64,000 nt of DNA from Burhinus oedicnemus (lineage: Eukaryota; Chordata; Aves; Charadriiformes; Burhinidae): contig VFFE01007878.1 of NCBI GenBank assembly GCA_008921705.1, positions 1,803,893 to 1,867,892 of the forward strand. Reading direction: 5' to 3'. Below, piece after piece: positions 1 to 13,100 of this stretch. A model generated the notes under the pieces. It ran no database searches, was not told where the DNA came from, and saw only the letters and a list, made by a program, of their open reading frames with translations. The stretch's first letter is position 1; every line of letters begins with the position of its first letter. The translations under genes and the position numbers were made by a program.

Positions 1-3000
1 TAAAAGCTGTTTGGTAAAGTTCTAGGTATTTTTTTAAGTAAACTATGTATACACACTCCATATCATAGTCTGCGTTCCTAAAAATATAAGGCCATGCAGC
101 CCACATAAAATAAATCTAACAGAAGAGAATATCCCAAAGACAGAATTACCATGAAATTCAGCATAGAGGAGAGAAAACCAAAGTTCTTCCATCCTGAATG
201 CAGGACTGCATCACGAGCTCCACAATCATGTCTTCTGCTCCATGTTTATCAGCCTCCTAATGGGGCTTTAGGGAGCAGTCCATCATAACACGGGAAAAGG
301 CATGATTTCTGCCAGATAGGTTTATCTAAGCAATTCAGTTGAACCTTTCTCAAGCTGGTCGCAGACATGAAATTGACTGAGAAGTATCAGTTTTATTTAT
401 TCACTACTATTGATATTATGAATATAATTATGGCAATTTTTATTGAAGTTTTTTGTGAAATGTTATGCGTGTATACTATTTCAAAGAGACACTTCACATA
501 TTAACAGTCTCCTGATGACATCTACCAAGTACAGTTTAGTGCAGCCCCTTGTTTTATTTCCACCAGCAAAGGACCTACTGGAAACATACATCAGTTCTTA
601 TTGTGGTTACAGAAATCTAATCCCATTTTGGATTTCCTATGTCAACTGACACGGTAAGCATTATGTTGGGGTTAGTACAAGTGTGGAAAGACAGAGATGC
701 TACCCTTGAATTCCATGTGCAGCATGATTCCCTAGACTTAACTGTAAGACCAGCTGAACTGCACATGCTAGTTGCAAGTCTAGTAGGTCCAAATAATGCA
801 TTTACTAACTTGCCACTTGCACCCTGTGACTATGAATTCTCAGTTCAGATTGGATCCCTCAACTCCCTGGGAGGATCATAAATACATCAAGAGAGAGGAC
901 AAACAGAGCTTGTAACAAATGTCAGCTAATCATTTGAACTGGCATCCCTTTGGAGATCCCATGAGCACTCATGCCTCTGTCGACAAAAATAAGTAACCCA
1001 AAAAACTAACGTTAAGTTAAGCTGACTTATGCAGATCCGCGGTTATCTAGGCTTCAGAAAGATCAAGCAATACCAAACTTTATTTGAAAAATCTGAGGAA
1101 GACAGACATATTCAATAAGTAATAAACATATTAATCTTGTTAGTCAGTCAGTTGGTCAGCTGGCCCCAGCAGATGTTGACGACCACCTACAGAAAGCACA
1201 CAATGGTTTCAAGAAGTACTATTTTGAGAGCAAGCCTTCCTCAAAGAAATGGTATGACTAGAGGTTTAAAAGAAGATCTAAATCTTTTCAGACATGAGAA
1301 AAAAGTAAGGGTTTGAAAAAAAATCTCAATACTCAAGGCAGACAGGAATTTATTGAGAAACTCTCAAAGCAAAGAGCTCGACACGATTTGTATTCTCACT
1401 AGTGTGAGGCCCTATTTCCTGGACAATTATAATATCAGATGGACCCCTAGGAAAAACAAACACTGCAACTTTAAAGATAAGGCAGAGAATAACACCCATG
1501 GAAACCACCTCCAGGATGGTTTACATATACACTATAGTAACATTACTGATGGAATGCTACTGCTTAAAGAACGAAGAAAGTTTACATGGGCACAGTTCAC
1601 AGGCTTTCCAAATGCCAGCCATCAGCAAAACGTAGTAGTCATGGAATCTGCATTTATTGGAAAAAAACTCAGTAAAAAGAGCTCAGAGGTGCAACTGAAA
1701 ATCCAGCCCAAGCGTTACTTTCAAAAGCAGATCAAAAGGAAGCGTGAGTGCCTCAAAATCTTGATTAGAAAAGGAAAATGAAGTAAAGCCCACATGACTG
1801 TTCTCTGTGCCACAGGAGAGTGCCTCTTTTTTCAAACTACCTCAAGACTGCTACAAATAAATGAGGCTTGTCTACACTTCTCATAAAGAAACAGAATGTA
1901 TTATTTTGCATAGAATTTTTTTTTGGTCTCAAACAATGTGCACAAGTGAATGCCCTGGTTAGTTCTACCACACCAAAAGAAAGAAAACAGATTCCAGCTA
2001 ACTTCTACTGTGCTGGTTTTGAGCATGCACTGCATGAAATGGTCAAGTAGGAATTTGGAGGCATTCCCCACAATGATAACCTATTAAGTCAGGACCAGCA
2101 AGGACAACAGATACCAATGGAAGATTCACTACCACGGTTATGTACGTGATGTGATTGCATCCTCAGACCCTACTGCAAACAAGACCATCGTGGGCACTAG
2201 TCTTGGGGAAAGATCCCTTGCGCATGAGCTGCCATGTACTCCGGTCAGCTTCTTGATCTAGATGCCGATACATCCAGGACTCTGGAGAATAAAGCAGACT
2301 GGATCCATCACCCTGTAAGGACGGATAGATGTAGCACTAATGCCAAAAAGTTTCTTCCAACTTTTGAAATCCGTATCAGTAAGCGTCAACGCATGCATAG
2401 ACTTAAGCGTGCAGAACTAAGAAAGCCACAAAACTGCAAAACGAAGAGTGTACAAGATCATTTTAACATGAGCGTGTGGAATAAGAATATTCTGCTGTTT
2501 GACATAGACTCCTAGTTTATTTTATGCACCTTACAGTATATCTATCATTGGTTCACCGACAAACAGGATTGTATTATTTGTATATGGTACATTTAAGCAA
2601 GAATTAAAATTATATTTATCACTGTGTCAAGACACTTTCTTGATTAATGAAGATGTAAAACAGCTGCTATAAACACTGATCTTCTGATTAGAGAGTACTA
2701 TCATTAAATTCCATTATTACTGCCATTAAGCTAATACTCAACAGAAGTTTTCATACTACACAAAGGAACATCCTCTGAACAATAAAAGCAGCTGAAAATT
2801 TTGACAGTGGCTTATTTGGCAACAAGCACAGTAGTTGGCAGCTTTTGTTCAGGGAGGAATACTGTGGAAAGAGAGGGAACTGGTGTGGGAGAGAAGAGGT
2901 TAGTGCCTGGAAGAGAACTGAAGTAGTGCAGGAAGAAGGGGAGGTAAAGTCACTTAAATGTCAATAACATTTCCACTTGTTACAGAAACAGCAGAACAGC

Positions 3001-3697
3001 CTCCATCAATTCATTATTTCATTCATTAAATAGCCCATTTATTTTATTTTTCAGTAGTGAATTAGTGCGTTATCATTTGCAACACCTTTTCCAAGATATT
3101 ATAATGATACTTAAATCATTTTGAAAGGTATTTTGCAATAAGTATATTTGGGGGTTATTTTTTCTTTCAATTTAGATAACATAATTCCACTCTTGGAGTG
3201 CTAATGTAACAAACCACGGTAAAATATTTAACCCAGATATATAAACATTTAAAAAAAAAATCTCATTTGAAAATATATTTTCCCTTTAAGAATTTTATGG
3301 AAGAAACATCACGAAGAAATGATTGTACTTAAATGTGGACACCTCTATTTTAAAAGTGCGTGCAACAGCCGATATTGTAGCACACAACTGCTCTTAGCAA
3401 AACAAAGCTATGCTCGTATCCTCCGAATTATACACATTCATAGGAATAAAAACCTTTGACTTTATCCTGTCAGCTGTGTTGTATTTTCCTGATATTACAG
3501 AATTCAGACAACTAGAGAAGGAACAGTCTTTTAAAGGACGGTAGTACCAGTTTTAACTCCAAAAACAGCTGTTTATCCCACTATAAATCTAAATCTTGGC
3601 CAGCACAGATTAACAAAGTGTAAAAGGTTCTTGTTTTGCAGTTGAAAAAACATTTAGCAGCTCTTCTGTTTCTATAGCTAACCTGTTTTCCTGCTTT

Positions 3698-3714
3698 AAA
3701 AAAAAAAAAAAAAA
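3698..3714. repeat. Poly(A) tract, 17 bp
   Basis: An uninterrupted run of 17 A on the plus strand. No LINE or SINE body sits next to it, so it looks like a mononucleotide microsatellite rather than a retroposon tail. Confidence 0.9.
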
Positions 3715-5584
3715 GGGAAGGGGGAAGGTGGCCAGACCTGCACTAATTAGCCTCCTTGTCCAGCCATACATTCTGTCAGAGTCATACTTACATCTGAGGA
3801 CAACAAAGAAAATAAAAGGAGGGGCAAAGACACGCTAAGTTTACAATCACGTACTCAGTTCCTTTGAAACCGGCTCACAGAATTTAAGAATATGCGCAAA
3901 AGGGTTGACTACATCAGCATGCTCAGAAAGTCTCCGACACCATCCTTGCCTTCCTGTGCAATAGGCCATCTGCTGGAAAGCGCCGTGCCCATAGCCAAAA
4001 GCTGTGTGTGGGCTGAAAAGCTGTAGGGAAAAAAAAAAAAATGCAGCAAATCCCTGAGATTAATGACTTCACACGTGCATCCCTTGTGCTGCCCAGATCT
4101 GTTTCCCCACCCCCCAAAACCACACAGTACTGCCACCACCATCATACGGTTTCCTTCCTCATTCAGCAAAGATTAGCACATACATCTGTCCATGCCATAC
4201 GCTTGGCAGTGCCTCACAGTGGGATCAAAATCACCCTAATTACCCTCTCTCAGATATAGGCCCTTTCGAGAATACAGCCGCTGGTCTGACACTTCACCTT
4301 TTATACCTTTAGGGAAAATACGGAAGGGACGACGAGATTCAGAAAAAGTTGGTCTGTGCAGAAAGTTTCTCACAACTCTTGACATTCATTTATTATTCAT
4401 TCTCCACCACCTCTCCTTATTTGATGATACGGCTTACAGACTGCAAGCAGTTTAAGATGGAGTTAAAAGTTGCTGGCAACCATTCTGTCACCGTTTCCAG
4501 TCCCCACAAAACAAAAAGCCACTGCTTAGTCCATTCTTGCATCTAGAGAGAACAGGTAACTGGATCAACATCTGTTAGAAAGTGAAAAAATCACCTGTAA
4601 TTTAGCATGTGTTTTCTCTGAAAAGACGGATCACCACCTGGGATAGTTCAAAGGCCTTACAAATCTGAATTAAAACTTGCAGTGCAGAAGCAAAATAAGA
4701 AAGGAAATTATTTAATTTTTAAAGGTGCTGAATACTCATACTGCCCAAAGAAGTTAACATGCACACTTTGAAATCAAGCCACCAAACCAGTGATGACCAA
4801 CCAGTGGTGACCCAGAAAGGACTAACTGGGTTTGCAAGTGCTCCCTGGGACAGTTATGCCATGTAGAGGACAATTTTTTATTTTTTTTTTTTCCCCGCTG
4901 GACCGATAGGCCACTTTAAGCATGATTTTACTGTTTCAGCCTATAGTGGTTTAAGTGAAATAACCTATGCAGATAAAAAAGATCCGTGCTGTTCATTACA
5001 TGGTATCTCCGTTATCGCTGTGGCACCTACACTTTAAAGTGCAGAGCCTGGAATGAAAACAGGAATTTCTGTGTGCATCCTTCAAGGATTTTCTTATAAT
5101 CCTTTCCAATGTCCACTATGATCTCTAACCATTAATAGAACATATAGACAGCTGCTGCCTGAAGTAACCTGTCCCTTCTGTCCTCAGCCAACGCGAGAAG
5201 AAGTGTTAAAAGTCCTGACCTTCCTCTGCAAAATTCCCCGTGCTTTCTCTCCCCAGGGTTAGGCTGACAGCACTCTCCTTCGGCCGTACCTTCAGACAAT
5301 TCACAGGATTTGTTTCAGGGTACTGAAGCTGCATTCGTTCACTCCAGTCCAGTGGGGATCTGAGCGCCTAGCACCAGTATACCTACTGGTAACTTGTTAA
5401 GCTCTGCATGTTACACCGTTACTATCAGTTAGACTATTTACAAGACCTAAACTACATGCAGTAACTTTGCAGGACCTCTGTTGGTATCGCTGTGTTTGGA
5501 TCTCCTCTACCCTGCCTTATGGGTACCGCCATCCGCTATTTTTGATTTAAAACCCCATGTATTCTTTAGGATATTAGTTGCACA

Positions 5585-5653
5585 CCAAAAACAAAACCAA
5601 AAACAAACAAAAAAACCCCAAAACAAACAAAAAAACAAACAAAAAAAACCAAC
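5585..5653. repeat. A/C-rich low-complexity tract
   Basis: The plus strand consists almost only of A and C in AAAC/AAAAC-like units. Similar tracts occur at 26202-26310 and 60414-60530. Confidence 0.85.
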
Positions 5654-6060
5654 CTAAGAACTGCACCCCCAAAAAAATCAAAACCTCTCCATCTCTAGCC
5701 TCTGACATCTGTCAAGTACCATTTGAGAGTATTGCTTATTTGGGAGTCACAGGGAAAAGAAAATAATTTCCAAGAAAGGTAGCATCTTCAACTGTTCATC
5801 TCTGTGCTAGCCAGCTAAGCCAAGCCACACTTCACAAGAGGATTGCCTCACTTTGCTTGAGGACAGCAAGTGACCTTATCTCACATCATGGCTAGGGAAG
5901 AGAGAAAACAAGGAAGGTGCCTTTGCACTGTTGCAGGCCAGGCACATTCCCACCACCTGCTGAGAGTCCTGAGGACCCTATCTTCCAGCAAAAAGAATAA
6001 CAAGAAGATCACAGCAGCTCCTCAGATGCTCCAACAATTCCCAAAGCGACTGCCCATTTA

Positions 6061-8117
6061 CAGAATCACAGAGTCACAGGGGTTGGAAAGGACCTCTGGA
6101 GATCATCTAGTCCAACCCCCCTGCCAGAGCAGGGTCACCTAGAGCAGGTTGCACAGGATGGCATCCAGGCGGGTTTGGAATGTCTCCAGAGTCGGAGACT
6201 CCACCATCTCTTTGGGCAGCCTGTTCCAGTGCTCTGCCACCCTCAAAGGAAAGAAGTTCCTCCTCATGTTTAGATGGAACTTCCCACGTTGAAGTTTGTG
6301 CCCGTTGCCTCTTGTCCTATCACTGGGCACCACTGAAAAAAGACTGGTGCCATCCTCCTGGCACCCTCCCTTTAAGTATTTACAAGCATTGATGAGATCC
6401 CCTCTGAGTCTTCCCTTCTCCAGACTAAAAAGACCCAAGTCCCTCAGCCCTTCCTCATAAGAAAGATGTTCCAGTCCCCTAATCATCTTTGTAGCCCTCT
6501 GCTGTACCCTCTGCAGCAGTTCCCTGTCCTTCTTGAATCAGGGAGCCCAGAACTGGACACAGTACTCCAGATACAGCCTCACCAGGGCAGAGTAGAGGGG
6601 AAGGATAACCTCCCTCAACCTGCTTGCCACACACCTCTTGATGCACCCCAGGATACCATTGGCCTTCTTGCCCACAAGGACACATTGCTGGCTCATGGTC
6701 ATCCTGTTGTCCAGCAGGACTCCCAGGTCCCTTTCCATAGAGCTGCTTTCCAGCAGGTCAGTCCCTAACCAGTACTGGTGCATGGGGTTATTCCTCCCCA
6801 TGTACAGTACCCTACACTTGCCCTTGTTGAACTTCATGAGGTTTCTCTCTGCCCAACTCTCCAGCCTGTCCAGGTCACGCTGAATGGCAGCACAGCCTTC
6901 TGGTGTGTCAGCCACCCCTCCCGGTTTTGTGTCATCAGCAAACTTGCTGATGGTACACTCCACCCCTTCATCCAGGTCATTGATGAATATGTTGAACAGG
7001 ACTGGACCCAGTACTGACCCCTGAGGAACACCACTTGTCACAGACCTCCAGCTAGACTCTGTGCCACAACCCTGTGAGCTTTATCTGCCAGCCAGTTTTC
7101 AATCCACCCCACTGTCCATTCATCCAACCCACACTTCCTAAGCTTGCCTATGAAGATGCTGTGGGAAACAGTGTCAAAAGCCTTGCTGAAGTCAAGGTAG
7201 ACAACATCCACTGCCCTCCCCTCATCTATCTGTCCAGTCACACCATCGTAGAAGGCTATCAGATTAGTCAGACATGACTTCCCCTTGGTGAATCCATGTT
7301 GGCTACTTCTGATAACCTTCTTTTCCTCCAGATGCTTTGAGATGACGCCCAGAATGAGCTGTTCCATCATCTTTCCAGGGATGGAGGTGAGGCTGACTGG
7401 CCTGTAGTTTCCTGGGTCTTCCTTCTTGCCCTTTTTGAAGACTGGAGCGACATTGGCTTTCCTCCAGTCTTCAGGCACCTCGCCTGTTCTCCAGGACCTG
7501 TCAAAGATGATGGAGAGCGGCCCAGCAATGACTTCTGCCAGCTCCCTCAGCACTCGTGGGTGCATCCCATCAGGACCCATGGACTTGTGGATGTCCAGTT
7601 TTCTTAACTGATCTCTAACTTGATCCTCCTCAACCAAGGGAAAGTCCTCCTTCCTCCAGACTTTCTCTGTTGCCTGCAAAGTCTGGGACTCCTGAGGGCT
7701 GGCCTGAGCAGTAAAGACTGAACCCAAGGCGGCATTCAGTAATTCCGCCTTCTCTGCATCATCTGTCACCATGGCACCTGTCTCATTCAACAGTGGGCCC
7801 ACTTTTTCTCTAGTTTTCCTTTTGCCTCCAACGTACTCGAAGAAACCCTTCCTGTTGACCTTGACATCCCTTGCCAGATTTCATTCCAAGGAGGCCTTGG
7901 CTTTCCTCGTTTTGTCCCTGCATACTCTGGCAGCATTCTTGTCATCTTCCCCAGTGGTCAGTCCCTTCTTCCACTTAGTGTAAACTTCCTTCTTCCACTT
8001 GAGCTTTTTCAGAAGCTCCCTGCTCAACCACACAGGTCTCCTGCTTCCCTTGCCTGATTTCTTGCTCTTAGGGATGCACCGATCCTGAGCTTGGAGGAAG
8101 CGATGCTTGAATATCAA
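6061..8117 (-). mobile_element. CR1 LINE, 5'-truncated, about 2.06 kb (copy 1)
   Basis: This is a minus-strand CR1 retrotransposon. Its 3' end lies at about 6061, where the minus strand carries an ATTCTGTG-type octamer tail, the hallmark of avian CR1, next to the conserved CR1 3' UTR (a 'TTGGAAAGGACCT'-like stretch at about 6085 on the plus strand). Reading leftward from about 8117 it encodes the linker after the endonuclease, the reverse transcriptase and the C-terminal part of ORF2. The endonuclease and ORF1 are missing, which is the usual 5' truncation of LINEs. It is the longest of the CR1 copies here and lies about 1.4 kb from a plus-strand copy at 9521-10120. Confidence 0.95.
6139..8117 (-). 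pseudogene. CR1 ORF2 reverse transcriptase remnant (copy 1)
   Basis: ORF2 of CR1 encodes an endonuclease-reverse transcriptase that primes cDNA synthesis on nicked chromosomal DNA. Here only the part from the interdomain linker onward remains, split over several frames: 8117-7881, 7802-7038, 7041-6538 and 6486-6139. The RT palm motifs are still readable. Motif A appears as YLDFSKAFD (about 7199-7173), HGFTKGKS lies upstream of it, [11 protein letters not shown] appears just after the frame change near 7040, and the catalytic FADD is at 6942-6931. At least three frame breaks are present and the endonuclease is absent, so the copy cannot encode an active protein. The intact catalytic Asp pair suggests a moderately young insertion. 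Confidence 0.93.
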
Positions 8118-8127
8118 CCAGTAGAGC

Positions 8128-8151
8128 TGATATTTAGGTTGATATTTAGGT
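8128..8151. repeat. Perfect 2 x 12 bp tandem duplication
   Basis: TGATATTTAGGT occurs twice back to back (8128-8139 and 8140-8151), about 10 bp beyond the last recognisable CR1 sequence of copy 1. It may be a small duplication formed at the 5' junction of the insertion. Confidence 0.85.
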
Positions 8152-8923
8152 CCTTAATTTTACGGCAAAGCACTTCTAAAAGCTTAACTCAGCCTTCAAG
8201 TCATTAATTTATCCATAACAGCACTGCTTTTGGTCAATCAGACTATATACAGTTTACTTTTCACCTTGAGCTAAGTCCAGTATTTAAGTATGACTAGCAT
8301 AAAAAAAAAACCAAACCACATTTCAAAAGGGATTTCAATACATGTAAGACAACTCCTGCCTGTATTCAAAGGCCCCACCAACTTCTAAAACGATTTAGCA
8401 TCAATAATTAAACCTGTAAGAATATATCCATTTACAGAAGTAGAGTCACACAGTTTTAATTTTTATTAAATTTACAGTGAGAGAAAAGAAATGCCAAGAA
8501 TGGTTTATAGAAACAGCTGAAATGCTACAAAGGAAAGAAATGACATTGGGATTAATAATTTCAAATATATGTGCAGCATTTGAGAGCAGAAGGGCAGTAT
8601 AAAAATAGATCAAACCCTTTTGACAGGCTCTCATTTCTTCACACCATTCCAAGTCACGTTGCCTAAACTGGCAAGGTGAATTAGAAAAATTTAGTTCTGC
8701 ACAGAGTATGAAATCTACTCTTTTGCAGAAAGCTAACAAAACATTTATGCACAAATTAAGCTCCAAGTTAAGTAAATCTGATGGTATTAAGCACACACAC
8801 AAAAGTCAAATAACTCAGGATTCAAGCCTCAAAAAATAAGAATAAAGTTTACAACCAAGAAGACTAGAAACTATTCTTTGTGTTGCTTTGCTTTTGTTTT
8901 TTCAAAAATTAAAGCCCATATTA

Positions 8924-8940
8924 CAGAATCACAGAATCAA
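8924..8940 (-). mobile_element. Possible CR1 tail relic
   Basis: CAGAATCACAGAATCAA is the reverse complement of a double ATTCTGTG octamer, like the start of copy 1 at 6061. No CR1 body follows, so it is either a very short truncated insertion or chance. Confidence 0.25.
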
Positions 8941-9520
8941 ATAACTAATAATTTCCACGAAACCTTAAAAACTGCAAGTCATAAGAAAATTCCATGAGTT
9001 CATATACAGCGTGTGTGTCTTTCAGGTCACATGTCGGTTCTTGTCAGGAGAGCAAATTTCACTCAAAATGAAACAGTCCTGAAAAATTCCATAATTCAGT
9101 TACAGAAAAGCTTGATTACTCCCTGTCAATGGATTTCTGAGTAAAAAAGTCATAAAGGTTATCTTTATTTTCTTTCCTTTGTAATTGCAGTAATTTATTG
9201 ATTTCTGCAGGCCTTCAATCAGCAGCATCCTTGTTACACTGAACAGCACAACAATGCTGTGTAATCCCCACTGTAAACAATTATTTTGGTTTGAGGTTTT
9301 TTGTGGCTCTCTGGCTTGCTTGTGGAGGAAGTGCAAGGGCAACAGACGAGCCCAAAGTGTTGCAATATGTGGTTATCAGGGAAAAATTAATTAGCTTCAA
9401 GTTAGAAGTGTACTCATCTTCCTCTTCAAGTAGGCAAATATCAATCTGCCTCTGCTTCATCCACTGTCAGGAAAAAAAAATCCCATTTCTTCCATAAAAC
9501 ACAAATATGTACCTCTATGT

Positions 9521-10120
9521 GTTAGGAAGGCCAATGGAATCCTGGGCTGCATAGGTAAGAGTGTGGCCAGTAGGTCGAGGGAGGTCATTCTCCCCCTCTG
9601 CTCGGCACTGGTGAGGCCACAACTGGAAGACTGTGTCCAGTTCTGGGCTCCCCACCTCAAGTGGGACAGGGAACTTCTGGAGAGAGTCCAGCGTAGGGCA
9701 ACAAAGATGACTGGGGGATTGGAGCACCTCCCTTATGAGGAAAGGCTGAGAGAGCTGGAGAAGAGAAGGCTGAGGGGAGACCTTATTCTTGCTTCTAAGT
9801 ATCTAAAGGGTGGGTTGAAGGAGGACGGAGGCAGACTCTTTTCAGTGGTTCCCAGCAACAGGACGAGGGGCAACGGGCACAAGTTGGAACATAGGAAGCT
9901 CCATTCAAACATAAGAAAAAACTTCTTTACGGTTCGGGTGCCAGAGCACTGGCACAGGCTGCCCAGGGAGGTTGTGGAGTCCCCTTCTCTGGAGATTTTC
10001 AAGACCCGCCTGGATGCAGTCCTGAGTAATGTGCTCTAGGCATTCCTGCGTCAGCAGGGGAGTTGGACTAGGTGATCTCTAGAGGTCCCTGCCAACTCTG
10101 AAAATTCCATGATTCCATGA
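9521..10120 (+). mobile_element. CR1 LINE 3' fragment, about 0.6 kb (copy 2)
   Basis: This is a plus-strand, strongly 5'-truncated CR1. It begins at about 9521, inside the region coding for the C-terminal part of ORF2, and runs through the stop at 10037-10039 into the 3' UTR. It ends in an ATTCCATGATTCCATGA tail at 10104-10120. The tail octamer differs from that of copy 1, which suggests a different CR1 subfamily. Confidence 0.95.
9563..10039 (+). pseudogene. CR1 ORF2 C-terminal remnant (copy 2)
   Basis: A 158-codon open frame matches the end of CR1 ORF2, including [19 protein letters not shown], the [20 protein letters not shown] block and the [16 protein letters not shown] block. It lacks the reverse transcriptase palm and the endonuclease and cannot be functional. 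It is uninterrupted, unlike the matching part of copy 3. A short deletion relative to copy 1 is apparent after 'EERLREL', where the expected 'LFSLE'-like residues are missing. Confidence 0.93.
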
Positions 10121-13100
10121 TGCCATTGCTGCTCACATACTGTTGGCAACTATAACTTACATGCCCTATGGAAACAGAGTTAGCCCCCAGATAAACTCCC
10201 AGACTTTACCATCCATTTCCAATTAATGCCAAAATTCTAGAGAATGGTTTTGCTCTTTAGCTATAGTAAAGTGATTATATCTGTGCCAAGGCAAACTTGG
10301 AAAGGAGATTAATATCTGCGGGAAGAATATCTCCTTCCATAAAAAGCTCACTTCATGTGACAGTGACTGGTGTCCCCTGAAAACCACCGAGCTAGGCGGA
10401 CTGTAGTTTGAACACAGAAATCACACTGGCAGTCTGAAGTCAAAGCACTTCTTACCATCTCCCAACCAGAAATTATACTAGTATTTTATACCCTAAACAC
10501 AACAGAGATTCAAAGTTTCACATTCGTAACAGTTGCAAGGTGTTGAACGTAGTAGTCCTGGACGCCTGCCTAGGAACGCTTGTGAATAAAGGAAAAAGAA
10601 AATACACATTAATATTTTTAAAGATGAAAGCGCAAAGCAGTCTTTGAGTAACTGAAGTCTCATTCTGTCCACCGACGGCAGCAGCTTGGCCTCGACTTCA
10701 TTCTTGACCCAGGGTCTCAAAACACTTTACAAGGGGTATTTGAGTCTGCACCCCACTGGACAGAAACTGAGATACAGAGGTGGTGGGGACTGATCCTATG
10801 GCATCTCCGTGAAGCAACGGGACCCTGCTCAGCTCAAAGGGTTTCTCCTCTTCAATCCTCCAGTAGGACAAGACCCTACAAGACTTACCTACGAATAAAA
10901 GAAGTCTACAGTGCTTGCACACACTTAATTGTATTTCTGCAGGCTACAAAATCTTGCTATATTCATTTTAACAAACTCTACCGGATAGTTATGCCTGAAG
11001 AGAAATTCCCTGTTAGGAAAAAAACTGTTCATCCAACTTCAGTCGCAAATGCAAATAGCTAATTAACCTTATCTCCATTACACTGTCCTGACTTTGCAAT
11101 ACATCTGGCACAGAAGCAAGAATTTGTTTGCCTTGTCCAAATCTTCTCATGTACATACAGCGCCTACAATCAACAGGCTTTGAAGCAACTCTAGCAAAGA
11201 TTTAGCCTGTAAGTATACCTATACGCTCTGCACTGTATTCTATATGCACACTTGTGGTTGTCATTTCATCATCACTGCTAATGTGAAAGGGAGAAATTGG
11301 CAGACACATGAAGAAAATTGTATTTAACTGTCTGGTTACAAATAAAGCTGTATTTGTATACTTAAGAAAGATAAAAACAAACTAGCCAAACCCTGTTCAT
11401 ATACACATTATCAATCCAAGGTGAATAAATCTATTCTTTCACCTACCATGGGGTTGTTTTCCCTCCTAAAATAAACATGTCTCCAAAATAGGTGCTTCAG
11501 CATTTCACCTTTTCATAGTCTGTTTTAAATACAACTATTTTTTCTTGGCCAAAATTGGTAAGGATAAAAGAAAGCAAGTTGGACAAAAGGTCAGATTGTA
11601 CTGAAATTGAAATATTTATCAAAACAGCTATTTCTGCCAGTGAAGATAATCACAAAGGTAAAGTCTCATTTGATCCTTAATTGACTTGTGTGTTTTTAAT
11701 TAGGAAGGGGGGGGAAATTAACCTAGAGCTAATTACGGTCTTGATTCTACAAACCTGCAAGTGCGTAATTTTATTCACATAAGTGTTCCTCAGTGAAGTT
11801 ATGCATGAACAAATACGTTTGTAGCTTCAGGGAATAAGTCTTGAATAACTTAACCTTTTAAAAAAAACTTTTAAGTGGCTGCTTTATAATATTTCTTATA
11901 TACAACCCATTTTTTATTTTAGGTTTTACATGCAGTTTTTCTGAACATCAAACAATATTTGCTTTTGTTTCAGAAAAACTACAGCTATCTTTGTGTTAGG
12001 AAATAAGTGGTAGTGTTAAAGAATGAACATTTTAAATACATGCCTTTATTCATCCTGGTCTGTGAAACTACAGTCTTTCGCTTAATGACATCAAAGCGTA
12101 GAGGTTTGTAGCAATGTATTTTGAGTTTAGCACTGAATTAATTTTCAATGTGTAAAACAAACAATTTTCAGGGGAAGAAACTTCCCAAGACCTGTGTCCC
12201 TGCACACTACAGGTCACTCACTGTTGGAGTAACTTTCTGGAACACGTAAAGGGGCAACCTCCGCTCACCGATGCTCTCCCCGCACCCGCAGCGCTTCCCC
12301 AGCCTCTTCATTACATGCAGTGCTTTGTGCCCGTTTCCTCAACCTCTGCAAACTCTGTGGACCTGTGTCTGCAGTCCTGCAAGCTGCCACAGATGACTCC
12401 CATTACCAATGATACAGGGCTCAAAACTGTAATCAAGACTTCCAAGAAAACGTCCTCCCAGATGGCCACTGCACCGCTAGACAAGGACTTGCTTTACGTT
12501 CAGACTCAAACAGAAAATAACTTTGTCAGCCTGCTTTCCCAAGGAAATGTTTAGACTTGCTTATCTGCGGATAAACACGTCTGCCAGACCCTGTCTAATA
12601 AGTTTTGAGCCTATTGGCCAATTATAACCAAATTTGACATAGGTTTGGAGGCCTAAAAGATATTCACTCTGACAAGCGGCAGAAAAGCAGGCAGCTGGGC
12701 TGAGAATACAGCCCCTGCTAGTGACCCTGTGAAGAGAAAGGCTCGAGCAGGGAATTACCGCTCGGCTAGCGGGGACTCCAGCCTTGAGATGCAACGCCTA
12801 AGAAAAGAGATTTCCTTGGGTTTTGCTTCTTATCAAAATCCTGCAGCACATTCTGTGTACGAGAGCAATTAAAAGGGATCGCCTGTATCCCAGAGACACG
12901 CGGATACACGCACCTCTGTGTGTGCTGTCTGCGTAAGCACGCACACCTGGGGGCGCGCACACAGCGTGGCGTGAACTGATCATAAAGAATAATTGATCAC
13001 ACAGGAATATTTTTACAGCTTGATGAGGTGTTGACATTTTAAGCAGAGAAAAGTAAACTCAGTAATGTAATGCATGAAAAACCTGGTATAATGTAATCAA

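Larger units (their letters stand above)
1..6060. other. Non-coding, putative first intron (distal part) of a leftward gene
   Basis: No recognisable exon or transposable element is visible here. The sequence is AT-rich and unique, with scattered short ORFs that resemble no family I know; the longest is a 142-codon plus-strand frame at 1353-1781. It contains A-runs at 3698-3714 and 4029-4041 and an A/C-rich tract at 5585-5653. If the CpG island near 16 kb starts a minus-strand BMPR1B transcript, this stretch is intronic. That is inferred from synteny only. Confidence 0.5.
8118..9520. other. Unique AT-rich sequence between two CR1 copies
   Basis: No exon is recognised. The span separates the minus-strand CR1 copy 1 from the plus-strand copy 2. 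A possible CR1 tail relic lies at 8924-8940. The 118-codon minus-strand frame at 8446-8802 shows no family resemblance. Confidence 0.6.

Noticed and set aside
1353..1781. 142-codon plus-strand ORF
   Set aside because: Lys/Arg-rich translation of A-rich sequence with no recognisable motif. Roughly one frame of this length is expected by chance in the window.
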